Shown: in pieces, positions 1 to 6,274 of the stretch
Numbering within the stretch: the stretch's first letter is position 1
Layout: the number at the start of each line of letters is the position of its first letter
Source of the DNA: Candidatus Saccharibacteria bacterium UBA949
GTDB lineage: Bacteria; Patescibacteriota; Saccharimonadia; Saccharimonadales; Saccharimonadaceae
Direction: 5' to 3'
NCBI GenBank assembly: GCA_002293245.1
Contig: DBCV01000035.1
Span: forward strand, 894 to 7,833
Length of the DNA stretch: 6,940 bases
Notes under the pieces: model-generated
What the model saw: the letters and a program-made list of their open reading frames with translations, nothing else
Database searches by the model: none
What the model was told of the DNA's origin: nothing
Position numbers and translations under genes: made by a program

Positions 1-26
1 AGGGATAGGAAAAAAGCGTAGTACCC

Positions 27-43
27 GTTGTAAATAATACAAC
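27..43. promoter_or_regulatory. Perfect dyad GTTGTA-N5-TACAAC upstream of dnaX promoter
   Basis: A perfect 6-bp inverted repeat separated by AATAA. It is centred about 42 bases before the expected dnaX start of transcription, where the -35 box would lie. No T-run follows it on either strand, so it does not look like a terminator. The same two half-sites at the same spacing recur at 6866-6882. Seen: the palindrome and its recurrence. Inferred: a binding site for a dimeric regulator, or the end of an upstream transcript. Confidence 0.4.
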
Positions 44-61
44 AACACTCCCTCGCCCGTG

Positions 62-88
62 TGATATAATATAGGAAAATAGTGAGGT
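62..88 (+). promoter_or_regulatory. dnaX operon promoter (extended -10) and ribosome binding site
   Basis: TGATATAAT at 62-70 is a perfect extended -10 element (TG-N-TATAAT). No recognisable -35 hexamer lies 16-18 bases upstream, which extended -10 promoters tolerate. Transcription should begin near 77. GAGGT at 84-88 is a Shine-Dalgarno site five bases before the ATG at 94, giving a leader of only about 17 bases. Confidence 0.7.
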
Positions 89-93
89 AAAAA

Positions 94-1059
94 ATGAGTC
101 AGGCGCTATACCGCAAGTATCGCAGTCGTAAATTAAGTGATGTGATCGGGCAGAAACACATTACCGACATCTTGGAACAAGCCCTAAAAACTGGGCAAAT
201 TGCCCACGCCTACCTTTTTTCGGGACCACGAGGCGTCGGCAAGACATCTATTGCGCGCATCCTGGCCCACGAAATCAACAGCTTTGAATACAGTGGTGAA
301 GATTCCCACCTGGACATTATTGAAGTCGATGCGGCCAGTAACTCCAAAGTGGACGAGATGCGCGAGCTAACCGACAAGGTGGCAATTGCGCCAACTCGCG
401 GCAAAAAGAAGGTCTATATCATTGACGAAGTTCACATGCTCAGCAATTCGGCTTTCAACGCTATGCTCAAAACACTAGAAGAGCCGCCCGAACACATTGT
501 ATTTATTCTCGCTACAACCGATGCTCACAAAGTCCCCGTCACGGTTCTAAGTCGGGCTCAGAAATTCGTTTTCCACCTTGTGGCGCCCGAAACAGTGGCC
601 GCACATCTAAAAATGATTGCTAAATCTGAAAAAATATCGATTGATGAAGCAGCTTTAGCGCTAATCGCCGAACGCGGAGGCGGCAGCGTGCGTGACAGTA
701 TTACCCTACTCGACCAAGTGCAGAATCTGGCCGAGGCAGAAGCTAGCGGCGGGAACACCACCATCACTCGGGAAAAACTGGAAAGCTATCTGGGCCTGGC
801 AAACGTAGACATGGTTAAAAAGCTTCTACAGGCCTACGTTGGCGGCAATAATACCGAAGCCATAGGGCAAGCCGAAGAGTTCTTCAAGTCTGGCTTGACG
901 CCGGAGGTTGTTGCTGGGCAGTTGATTCGGGTGATTCTAAAAACCGGCGCTAGCGGTGGCGAAAAAGCCGCCAAGCTGTATCAGCTAGCAGATAAATTGA
1001 CCGAGGTCGGCAGGTCGAACTATCCTGAAGTAAAATTATTAGCGGCGCTGGCGGGTTAA
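94..1059 (+). CDS. dnaX: DNA polymerase III clamp-loader subunit gamma (DnaX domains I-III)
   Basis: This is the AAA+ motor subunit of the clamp loader, which uses ATP to place the sliding clamp on primed DNA in the replisome. Visible in the 321 residues: Walker A GPRGVGKT (44-51), Walker B with DEVH (111-114), sensor 1 ATTD (140-143), the arginine-finger segment LSRAQKF (R154), sensor 2 GGSVRD (196-201) and a collar domain from about 225. The collar ends at LLAALAG, where E. coli domain III ends at LLRALAF. The protein is much shorter than E. coli gamma (431) or tau (643) and has no domain IV or V. The four-cysteine zinc module normally lying between the Walker A helix and the DIIEVDAAS strand is absent, and the whole protein contains no cysteine. 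The stop codon overlaps the next start (TAATG). Start chosen on the GAGGT site and the family-typical N-terminus (ALYRKYR). Confidence 0.96.
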   Translation: MSQALYRKYRSRKLSDVIGQKHITDILEQALKTGQIAHAYLFSGPRGVGKTSIARILAHEINSFEYSGEDSHLDIIEVDAASNSKVDEMRELTDKVAIAPTRGKKKVYIIDEVHMLSNSAFNAMLKTLEEPPEHIVFILATTDAHKVPVTVLSRAQKFVFHLVAPETVAAHLKMIAKSEKISIDEAALALIAERGGGSVRDSITLLDQVQNLAEAEASGGNTTITREKLESYLGLANVDMVKKLLQAYVGGNNTEAIGQAEEFFKSGLTPEVVAGQLIRVILKTGASGGEKAAKLYQLADKLTEVGRSNYPEVKLLAALAG

Positions 1060-1412
1060 TGATGAAAAAAAGGTCACAGACAAACGACTCAGCCAATCCG
1101 CCTGGCTTTGACTGGGATCAGTTTTTGGCTGGCATCAAGAGCAAGAGTGTGCCGTACTACGCTATTCTAAGTAAATGTGAGCACGAAGTAGCGGAGGACT
1201 GTCTAAAAATCTATACCAGGTACCCGTTCTACAAAAAGAAGTTAAACACAAACCGTTTTTTGGACCTAGTGCGCGAGGAGCTTTCCGCTTCGCAGCCGGC
1301 TTTTGCAGAAACGGCAGTAAATATAATCGACAGTAAACCACGGATTGAGGACGAGGTTATGGCCAAGGTAGCTGCTGTAATGGGCGGTGGCGAGGTGGTG
1401 GAGAATGGCTAA
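1059..1412 (+). CDS. Detached C-terminal (tau-like) domain of DnaX
   Basis: The 117-residue soluble protein resembles the C-terminal domain of DnaX in Gram-positive and related bacteria. It has a tryptophan-led first helix (W19, then FLAGIKSKS), a central strand with an aromatic K/F-rich segment (YTRYPFYKKKL, about 52-62), a helix (RFLDLVREEL) and a closing segment of the DEVMAKVAAVMGGGEVVE type. Full-length DnaX proteins often end similarly, with a hydrophobic helix then GGEVV or GAEIV. In known DnaX this region binds polymerase alpha and, in some bacteria, the helicase. The gene begins inside the dnaX stop (TAATG, then a second ATG), lies in the -1 frame relative to dnaX, and overlaps dnaB by 8 bases. 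With no clear Shine-Dalgarno site of its own, it is probably translated by termination-reinitiation. The assignment rests on pattern recall and context; it could be an unrelated small replication protein. Confidence 0.75.
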   Translation: MMKKRSQTNDSANPPGFDWDQFLAGIKSKSVPYYAILSKCEHEVAEDCLKIYTRYPFYKKKLNTNRFLDLVREELSASQPAFAETAVNIIDSKPRIEDEVMAKVAAVMGGGEVVENG

Positions 1413-2799
1413 AGCCGCAAAAACTAGTTCAAGCGTTAGTGAAAAAGATGCGGCTGGTCGTATTCCGCCGCAAAATCTGGATGCTGAAAAAAGCCTGCTG
1501 GGCGCAATCCTGATTGACGAAGAAGTTTTGCCAGACGCCACCGAGATTGTTAAAATCCAAGACTTTTACGACCAGGCTAACCGAATGGTTTTCGCTGCCA
1601 TGGTCAAGCTGTATGAACACCATAAACCGGTAGATCTCCTGACGGTAACTGATGAATTGACGAAGAGTAAAGACCTGGCCAGCGTGGGCGGAGCGCCGTA
1701 TCTAACGGAACTCACCAACTACGTTCCCTCCTCTGCTCATTCCAAGGCCTATGCCGAGATTGTGGCCAAATGCGCTGTGCGGCGCAGACTAATCAAAGCC
1801 AGCACCGCAATTTCAGAACTTGGCTACCAAGAAAGCGATGAAGTTGCTGAGGCGCTGGGCAAAGCGGAAGCAGAGTTATTCAGCGTTTCCGATCAGTCGC
1901 TCAAGACCGATCTGATTAGTCTAAGCTCGATTCTGGACGAAAGCTTTGATCGCCTGGAAAACCTACACGAAAATCGTGGCAGCCTGCGTGGCCTGAAAAC
2001 TGGTTTCCGCGACCTTGACAACAAAACTGCTGGCTTGCAAAAATCAGACCTAGTTATTTTGGCTGCTCGGCCGGCGATGGGCAAAACTACACTGGTGACG
2101 AACCTTGCATACAATGCAGCCACTATCAACAAAAAAGCGGTGTTGTTGTTTGAGCTAGAGATGAGCAAGGAGCAGCTAGTTGACCGTATGCTAGCGGACG
2201 CCGCAGAGGTTGATTCTTGGAATATCCGCACTGGCAATTTGAGCGATGAAGACTTCGGCAAAATTAGCGATGCCATGGGTGAGCTTTCGGAGATCCCGTT
2301 GTTTATCGACGATACGCCTGGACTGACCGTTATGGAGATGCGCACCAAAGCCCGGCGAGCGGCGCACGACGGCGAGCTCGGGCTGATTATTGTTGATTAC
2401 TTGCAATTGATGCAGGGCAGCGGCAGCGCCAGATCCGATGGCAACCGAGTGCAGGAAGTCTCAGAAATCTCCCGTGGGTTGAAATTGATTGCCCGCGAGC
2501 TGAATGTGCCGGTAATTGCCTGTAGCCAGCTTTCCCGCTCGGTGGAGTCTCGGGTGCCGCAGATTCCTCAGCTTTCCGACTTGCGCGAATCCGGATCCAT
2601 TGAGCAAGACGCCGACATCGTAATGTTTATCTATCGCGAGGATTACTACAACCCGGAAACGGAGCGACAGCATATCACGGACTTGATTATCGCTAAGCAC
2701 CGCAACGGACCCACCGGAAAGGTCGAGCTCTACTTCCATCCGGAACGGCTACGATTTATGTCGTTGGATACTACTCACGGCGAAGGGGGCGGGAACTGA
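1405..2799 (+). CDS. dnaB: Replicative DNA helicase DnaB
   Basis: This is the hexameric 5'-3' helicase that unwinds DNA at the fork. The product is 464 residues (E. coli 471). The N-terminal domain opens with PPQNLDAEKSLLGAIL (21-36), a linker helix lies around 140-165, and the RecA-like motor starts near 198 (GLKTGFRDLDNKTAGL). Walker A is RPAMGKTT (222-229). Walker B is LIIVDYLQLM (D331). SQLSRSVESR (374-383) and DLRESGSIEQDAD (392-404) are present, and the arginine-finger region is AKHRNGPTG (430-438). No intein interrupts it. ATG 1405 is preferred over the in-frame GTG 1387 because GAGGTG at 1392-1397 sits seven bases before it, and the upstream start would only add MARWWR. It overlaps the preceding gene by 8 bases, so the three replication genes form one translationally linked unit. 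Confidence 0.97.
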   Translation: MAKAAKTSSSVSEKDAAGRIPPQNLDAEKSLLGAILIDEEVLPDATEIVKIQDFYDQANRMVFAAMVKLYEHHKPVDLLTVTDELTKSKDLASVGGAPYLTELTNYVPSSAHSKAYAEIVAKCAVRRRLIKASTAISELGYQESDEVAEALGKAEAELFSVSDQSLKTDLISLSSILDESFDRLENLHENRGSLRGLKTGFRDLDNKTAGLQKSDLVILAARPAMGKTTLVTNLAYNAATINKKAVLLFELEMSKEQLVDRMLADAAEVDSWNIRTGNLSDEDFGKISDAMGELSEIPLFIDDTPGLTVMEMRTKARRAAHDGELGLIIVDYLQLMQGSGSARSDGNRVQEVSEISRGLKLIARELNVPVIACSQLSRSVESRVPQIPQLSDLRESGSIEQDADIVMFIYREDYYNPETERQHITDLIIAKHRNGPTGKVELYFHPERLRFMSLDTTHGEGGGN

Positions 2800-4043
2800 G
2801 CAAACTAAAAATCGCAAATATCGCCGTAAACAAAGAAAAGGCATTACACTATGCGATAATTGCGCTGTCCATAATTTGCGTAAACCTACTGCTCATGGCT
2901 TTTGCTGGCGAGTCTCCATTCCAGCCCAATATATACAATTCCTATTCCCTGCAGGCCGAATCCTGGCTGCAGGGCCGTTTGGACTTAGGGCAAAACTATG
3001 AACACCTAGAGATTGCCACATTTCAGAACCAGTATTTTGTGAGCTTCCCGCCCTTTCCGTCCATAGTTATGTTGCCGTTTGTGGCGATTTTTGGGTCGCA
3101 GACCCCAGACCATCTTATCGTGCTGGCCGCGGCGGTTATTGCGTGCATTTTTGCATACAAATTAGCTATTGCTTTGGGCCAGAAGAAAAACAAAGCGCTA
3201 TTCTACAGCCTATTCCTCTGCGTCGGCAGCAATTTCCTGTTCGTTTCTATGCGGGGCGGCGTTTGGTTTATGGCCCAGGTGTTCGCATTCGCCTTGACCC
3301 TCGCTGCTTTTTACTATGCCGCCAAAAAAGACAGCAAACCGGCACTCTCGCTGTTCTTGTTTTGCTGCGCGCTGGGCTGTCGGCCGCTGAGCGTGATCTA
3401 TCTTCCGCTTTTACTATACCTACTATATGATAAACGGCACACGATTCTAGTTAATCTCAAAAAACTGGCGATTGCCGCCGCGCCCGCCGTCTTGTTGGGC
3501 GCATTCTATATGCTACTGAACTTCCTGCGTTTTCGCAGCATTTTTGAATTTGGGCATAACTACCTGCCGGAGTTTGTGGATGCCGAGCATGGGCAGTTCA
3601 GCCCGGTCTATCTTGCCGATAACTTGGCTAACCTCTGGCGCTTGCCGCAAATCGTCGATGGCCAGCTGCGGTTCTACCAGTTTGATGGCACGGCTTTTTG
3701 GCTGGTTAGTCCCATCGTCATCACGTATCTTTTTACGCTGATTCGCCGACTTGTGCAGTGGAAAAAGATTAAAAGGCGACAACTGATTATTTTTGCCGCT
3801 ATCTTTGCTTCGCTCGCTGCCCACTTGGTTCTGCTTTGCCTGCACAAAACCATGGGCGGTTGGCATTTTGGCCATCGCTACACGGTTGATATCCTACCAG
3901 TGTTGTTCCTGGGTCTTTTGCTCCAAGACCAAAAAGACGACAACCACGCCGCCCTGTTGTCCGTGCCGCTCTTCGCCATCGGCATGATCACCAACGCCGT
4001 CGGCACGATTTTTCTCTATCTCAACCTAGACTACTTTGTATGA
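2796..4043 (+). CDS. Polytopic membrane protein, putative GT-C type glycosyltransferase
   Basis: The product would be 415 residues with about ten hydrophobic segments and short polar loops. Features typical of GT-C/GT39-like enzymes, which use lipid-linked sugars at the outer membrane face, are a first periplasmic loop with acidic and aromatic residues, SFPPFPSIVMLPF (83-95), GCRPLS (194-199) and HRYTVDILPVLFL (360-372). Donor and acceptor cannot be told. The start is unusual. The first ATG (2895) would cut into transmembrane helix 1 (LHYAIIALSIICVNLLLMAF). The frame is open upstream with no ATG, GTG or TTG, and CTG at 2796 overlaps the dnaB stop (CTGA), six bases after AGGGGG at 2784-2789. 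I take CTG 2796 as the likely start; a sequencing difference at that base is possible. The 382-residue form from 2895 is the conservative alternative. Confidence 0.8.
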   Translation: MSKLKIANIAVNKEKALHYAIIALSIICVNLLLMAFAGESPFQPNIYNSYSLQAESWLQGRLDLGQNYEHLEIATFQNQYFVSFPPFPSIVMLPFVAIFGSQTPDHLIVLAAAVIACIFAYKLAIALGQKKNKALFYSLFLCVGSNFLFVSMRGGVWFMAQVFAFALTLAAFYYAAKKDSKPALSLFLFCCALGCRPLSVIYLPLLLYLLYDKRHTILVNLKKLAIAAAPAVLLGAFYMLLNFLRFRSIFEFGHNYLPEFVDAEHGQFSPVYLADNLANLWRLPQIVDGQLRFYQFDGTAFWLVSPIVITYLFTLIRRLVQWKKIKRRQLIIFAAIFASLAAHLVLLCLHKTMGGWHFGHRYTVDILPVLFLGLLLQDQKDDNHAALLSVPLFAIGMITNAVGTIFLYLNLDYFV

Positions 4044-4070
4044 TATAATTAACAGCAGTAGCGGAGGAGG
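4041..4070 (+). promoter_or_regulatory. Internal extended -10 promoter and Shine-Dalgarno site for second GT-C gene
   Basis: TGATATAAT at 4041-4049 is letter-for-letter the same as the dnaX promoter core and begins on the TGA stop of the preceding gene. No good -35 is visible. Transcription would start near 4056. AGGAGG at 4065-4070 is a strong Shine-Dalgarno site serving the GTG at 4084. This suggests the second membrane gene can be transcribed separately from the replication operon. Confidence 0.6.
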
Positions 4071-4083
4071 AAGAATAGCGAAG

Positions 4084-5322
4084 GTGTTAGTATCCAAAAA
4101 AACGTTGATGAAGATAGGCATAGCGGTGCTGATTATCGCGGCGGTTTGGTTGCGCGCGTTAATGCTATACGAAGTCAGATACGACATGGAGACTTTTTTG
4201 TTGCCCTGGTACGAGCACCTCAAAGATAGCGACATCTCGGGGATTCTAACCGTTCCTAGCGATTATAACTTTATATATATCTTCCTGATGTGGCTATTGA
4301 CCCGCCTGCCCATATCGCCCGTAGCTGGAATCAAACTGCTGACATTCATTTTTGACTTTGCCCTGATCGGCCTGGTCTATCACATTGTGCGCACACTTGC
4401 GCGGAAGAATGGCGCGAGACTTGGCCGCCCAGAATGGTCCAAGCTGGCTGTCTTGCTACTATTTATCCCCACGCTATTGTTTAACGGCGCATTTTTGGGC
4501 CAATGCGATATGATTTTTACCTTCTTCTTGCTATGTTCATGGTGGACAATCACCCGTGGCCGACCGTGGTTGGGTTGGACCATGTTCGGAATTGCTCTGG
4601 CGTTCAAGCTGCAAGCAGTTTTCTTCTTGCCGTTTTTGGGCTATTGGTGGCTTACGCACAACAAATTGGAGCGCTCGACCGACTGGCGCCAGAGCTTGCG
4701 TAAGAACCGGAAGATTTTCGCGCCGATTGCATCCGCGCTGGTATTTTTGCCGCAGGGCATCGCGACAGCCATGTTGGGCGGGTCATTTTGGCAGATGGTG
4801 ACAGTCTATACTAATCAAGCTGGCCAGTACAGCGACCTATCATTGCACGCGGTGAATTACTTGAGTCTGATTAACGCCAAGGAAAACAGTCATTTTGCGC
4901 AAACACTCTTGACCTTCGGCCTTGTGGTTCTGATCTGTATCGCGATAGGTTTCGCACTATTTGGCAAGAAAACTAATCAAAAAGAGCGGTATATTTTACC
5001 CCTATTGCTCCTTACCGCCGCGCCATTCTTTTTGCCACATATGCACGAAAGATATTTCTTTACAGCAGAGATTTTTGCCGTAGTATTCGCCTTTATCTTG
5101 CGGGAACGTTGGGCGGTGGTTGTGGCGTTAGTTTTGCAAATTACCGGACTAGCGGCAAACATCGGGATTTTCTTGGACAGTGAGACATACTATGCCATTC
5201 AAGAAATATGGATTTGGCTAGTCATTCTGCAATTCAGTGTGATTGCGTTTTTGGCGTACAAGCTATTTCGATCGCCGCCAGCCACAATCTCCCCGCGAGA
5301 AGCTTATGACGCGAGGCGATGA
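4084..5322 (+). CDS. Polytopic membrane protein, putative GT-C (GT87-like) mannosyltransferase
   Basis: The 412-residue product has about ten transmembrane segments. Family-style motifs are an acidic pair in the first external loop (YDMETF, D34 and E36; such acidic residues are catalytic in GT-C enzymes), GQCD (139-142), AFKLQAVFFLPFL (173-185) and PHMHERYFF (318-326). The last resembles PHMHERY motifs of bacterial polyprenyl-phosphate-dependent sugar transferases. The likely role is adding a sugar to an envelope glycan or protein, with unknown substrate. The C-terminus is cytoplasm-like and basic. The frame can be extended to TTG 4036, inside the previous gene, but that codon lies upstream of the local promoter. 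GTG 4084 follows AGGAGG by 13 bases (slightly long); ATG 4108 is another option but lacks a ribosome binding site. It adjoins another GT-C gene, so the pair may act in one pathway. Confidence 0.83.
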   Translation: MLVSKKTLMKIGIAVLIIAAVWLRALMLYEVRYDMETFLLPWYEHLKDSDISGILTVPSDYNFIYIFLMWLLTRLPISPVAGIKLLTFIFDFALIGLVYHIVRTLARKNGARLGRPEWSKLAVLLLFIPTLLFNGAFLGQCDMIFTFFLLCSWWTITRGRPWLGWTMFGIALAFKLQAVFFLPFLGYWWLTHNKLERSTDWRQSLRKNRKIFAPIASALVFLPQGIATAMLGGSFWQMVTVYTNQAGQYSDLSLHAVNYLSLINAKENSHFAQTLLTFGLVVLICIAIGFALFGKKTNQKERYILPLLLLTAAPFFLPHMHERYFFTAEIFAVVFAFILRERWAVVVALVLQITGLAANIGIFLDSETYYAIQEIWIWLVILQFSVIAFLAYKLFRSPPATISPREAYDARR

Positions 5323-5478
5323 AGGGATGGTCAAGAGCTGACCCACATGCACTTTTTTGATTTCAGCCCTGCGATACTCTATTCTGAGACGATGAGAGTT
5401 GAATTTTTCTTCGTAATAAGAAAAAGAGGAGATACTTCTCCTTGCGGCTTCGTCTCAGAATAGACGTATGAAGGGATG
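5319..5478 (+). repeat. 11-bp direct repeat flanking the intergenic palindrome
   Basis: ATGAAGGGATG occurs at 5319-5329, overlapping the stop codon of the GT-C gene, and again at 5468-5478. The copies bracket 138 bases that include most of the hairpin region. It may be a duplicated target site or a by-product of repeat growth; the ends of the enclosed segment are not obvious inverted repeats. Confidence 0.5.
5328..5358 (+). terminator. Weak candidate terminator of the GT-C unit
   Basis: GGTCA (5329-5333), AGAGC, TGACC (5339-5343) forms a short perfect stem just after the stop codon. A run of six T (5353-5358) follows only after a nine-base gap, so the match to an intrinsic terminator is imperfect. 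The right half of this stem also forms the outer arm of the larger inverted repeat, so the two structures compete. Confidence 0.25.
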
Positions 5479-5501
5479 AAGAAAAAATGTAGATGGGTCA
5501 G
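5338..5501. repeat. 164-bp imperfect long inverted repeat with internal hairpins
   Basis: The outer ends CTGACCCA (5338-5345) and TGGGTCAG (5494-5501) are perfect complements. The arms stay recognisably complementary inward through a T6/A6 segment and end in a strong stem, 5374-5392 against 5450-5469, nearly 19 bp with one bulge. Its core, 5379-5392 with 5450-5463, is 14 perfect pairs. The central 57 bases fold into two hairpins: TTTTTCTT/AAGAAAAA (5404-5411 with 5418-5425) and AGGAGA/TCTCCT (5427-5432 with 5437-5442). On the minus strand the latter is followed by CTTTTTCTT, like a terminator. It fills the whole gap between the GT-C gene and the ung promoter. Possible identities are a MITE-like element, a structured RNA or a transcription barrier; none is recognised. 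Confidence 0.7.
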
Positions 5502-5504
5502 ATA

Positions 5505-5513
5505 TGCTATACT
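5505..5513 (+). promoter_or_regulatory. ung promoter, extended -10, for a leaderless mRNA
   Basis: TGCTATACT is an extended -10 element whose TATACT hexamer (5508-5513) ends six bases before ATG 5520. The expected transcription start therefore coincides with the A of the start codon. There is no Shine-Dalgarno site in the few bases available. No -35 match is visible. Confidence 0.6.
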
Positions 5514-5519
5514 ACAAAC

Positions 5520-6167
5520 ATGCACGACTCATGGAAACCATTTTTACAGGAAGAGTTTAATAAGCCCTACTTCAAAGAATTAGCAGCATTCCTGCACGAT
5601 GCCTACGAGAAACAAACCATCTACCCACCCAAGGCTCAAGTTTTTTCGGCATTCACAACGCCCTTGTTGGATATAAAGGTCGTAATAATCGGCCAAGATC
5701 CATATCACGGACCGCGCCAGGCCCACGGTCTATCGTTTTCCGTAGCTCCCGGCGTGGCGGTCCCGCCCTCCCTCCAAAACATCTTCAAAGAAATCGAAGA
5801 CGATATCGGCACTAAGCGGCCGAGCAGCGGCTTCCTGAAACGTTGGGCCGATCAAGGAGTCTTCCTCCTGAACAACACTCTCACAGTTCAAGCTGGCCAA
5901 GCTGGCAGTCATCGCGGTAAAGGTTGGGAAGAATTCACCGCCAAGATGATAGAAACCCTCAACAAAGAGCGCAAAAACCTAGTTTTTCTTCTCTGGGGTC
6001 GCGATGCCCGGAGCAAAAAAACCATGATCGACGAGTCCAAACACCTTATCCTTGAATCCGCTCACCCCTCGCCCTTCTCGGCTAACCACGGATTCTTTGG
6101 CAATAAACACTTTTCCAAAACCAACACATATCTCAAACAGCATGGTATCAAAGAAATCGAATGGTAA
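5520..6167 (+). CDS. ung: Uracil-DNA glycosylase, family 1
   Basis: The enzyme removes uracil from DNA as the first step of base excision repair in the cytoplasm. All family-1 motifs are present in 215 residues: GQDPYHGP (58-65, with D60 as the water-activating aspartate), LSFS (71-74, uracil-stacking phenylalanine), PPSLQNI (82-88), FLLNNTLTV (115-123, N119 contacting uracil) and HPSPFSANHGFFG (182-194, catalytic H182 and the DNA-intercalation loop). Length matches the family (E. coli 229). ATG 5520 is chosen over in-frame ATG 5493. Family proteins begin just before the W-x-x-F-L segment, the nine extra residues look unlike the family, and the -10 element lies between the two ATGs. The gene appears to be transcribed alone and leaderlessly, converging on rpsO. 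Confidence 0.97.
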   Translation: MHDSWKPFLQEEFNKPYFKELAAFLHDAYEKQTIYPPKAQVFSAFTTPLLDIKVVIIGQDPYHGPRQAHGLSFSVAPGVAVPPSLQNIFKEIEDDIGTKRPSSGFLKRWADQGVFLLNNTLTVQAGQAGSHRGKGWEEFTAKMIETLNKERKNLVFLLWGRDARSKKTMIDESKHLILESAHPSPFSANHGFFGNKHFSKTNTYLKQHGIKEIEW

Positions 6168-6176
6168 ACGCCCGAG

Positions 6177-6223
6177 GTTATTTTGAGATCATACTAGGAC
6201 CGTTAAAATACTACAACTCTGGC
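6177..6223 (+). repeat. Left arm of an inverted repeat bracketing rpsO
   Basis: ACTACAACTCTGGC at 6210-6223 is an exact 14-base inverted match to 6860-6873 on the far side of rpsO. The similarity continues outward with small gaps: CATACTAG at 6190-6197 against CATATTAG read from 6894 down to 6887, and GTTATTT at 6177-6183 against the same string read from 6940. This is more than chance would readily give, and suggests two diverged copies of one element facing each other. Confidence 0.5.
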
Positions 6224-6274
6224 AGCAACTATGGCGATGGGCATATGAGAAAAATAGCCTCTGGTACTTCCGAC

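Noticed and set aside
1..93. Replication origin with DnaA boxes next to dnaX
   Set aside because: No TTATCCACA-like boxes are seen on either strand here or in the other intergenic regions.
1062..1073. A7 run at the start of the tail gene as a DnaX frameshift site
   Set aside because: It lies after the dnaX stop codon, so a ribosome translating dnaX never reaches it in frame; slippage there cannot fuse the two frames.
1387..1404. GTG 1387 as the dnaB start
   Set aside because: It adds only MARWWR, has no Shine-Dalgarno site, and would lie over the GAGGTG that serves ATG 1405.
5493..5519. ATG 5493 as the ung start
   Set aside because: The -10 box lies after it, the extra nine residues do not resemble the family, and there is no nearby ribosome binding site.
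6168..6274. Terminator between convergent ung and rpsO
   Set aside because: A T5 run exists on the minus strand near 6250, but no stable stem precedes it, and no stem plus T-run follows ung.
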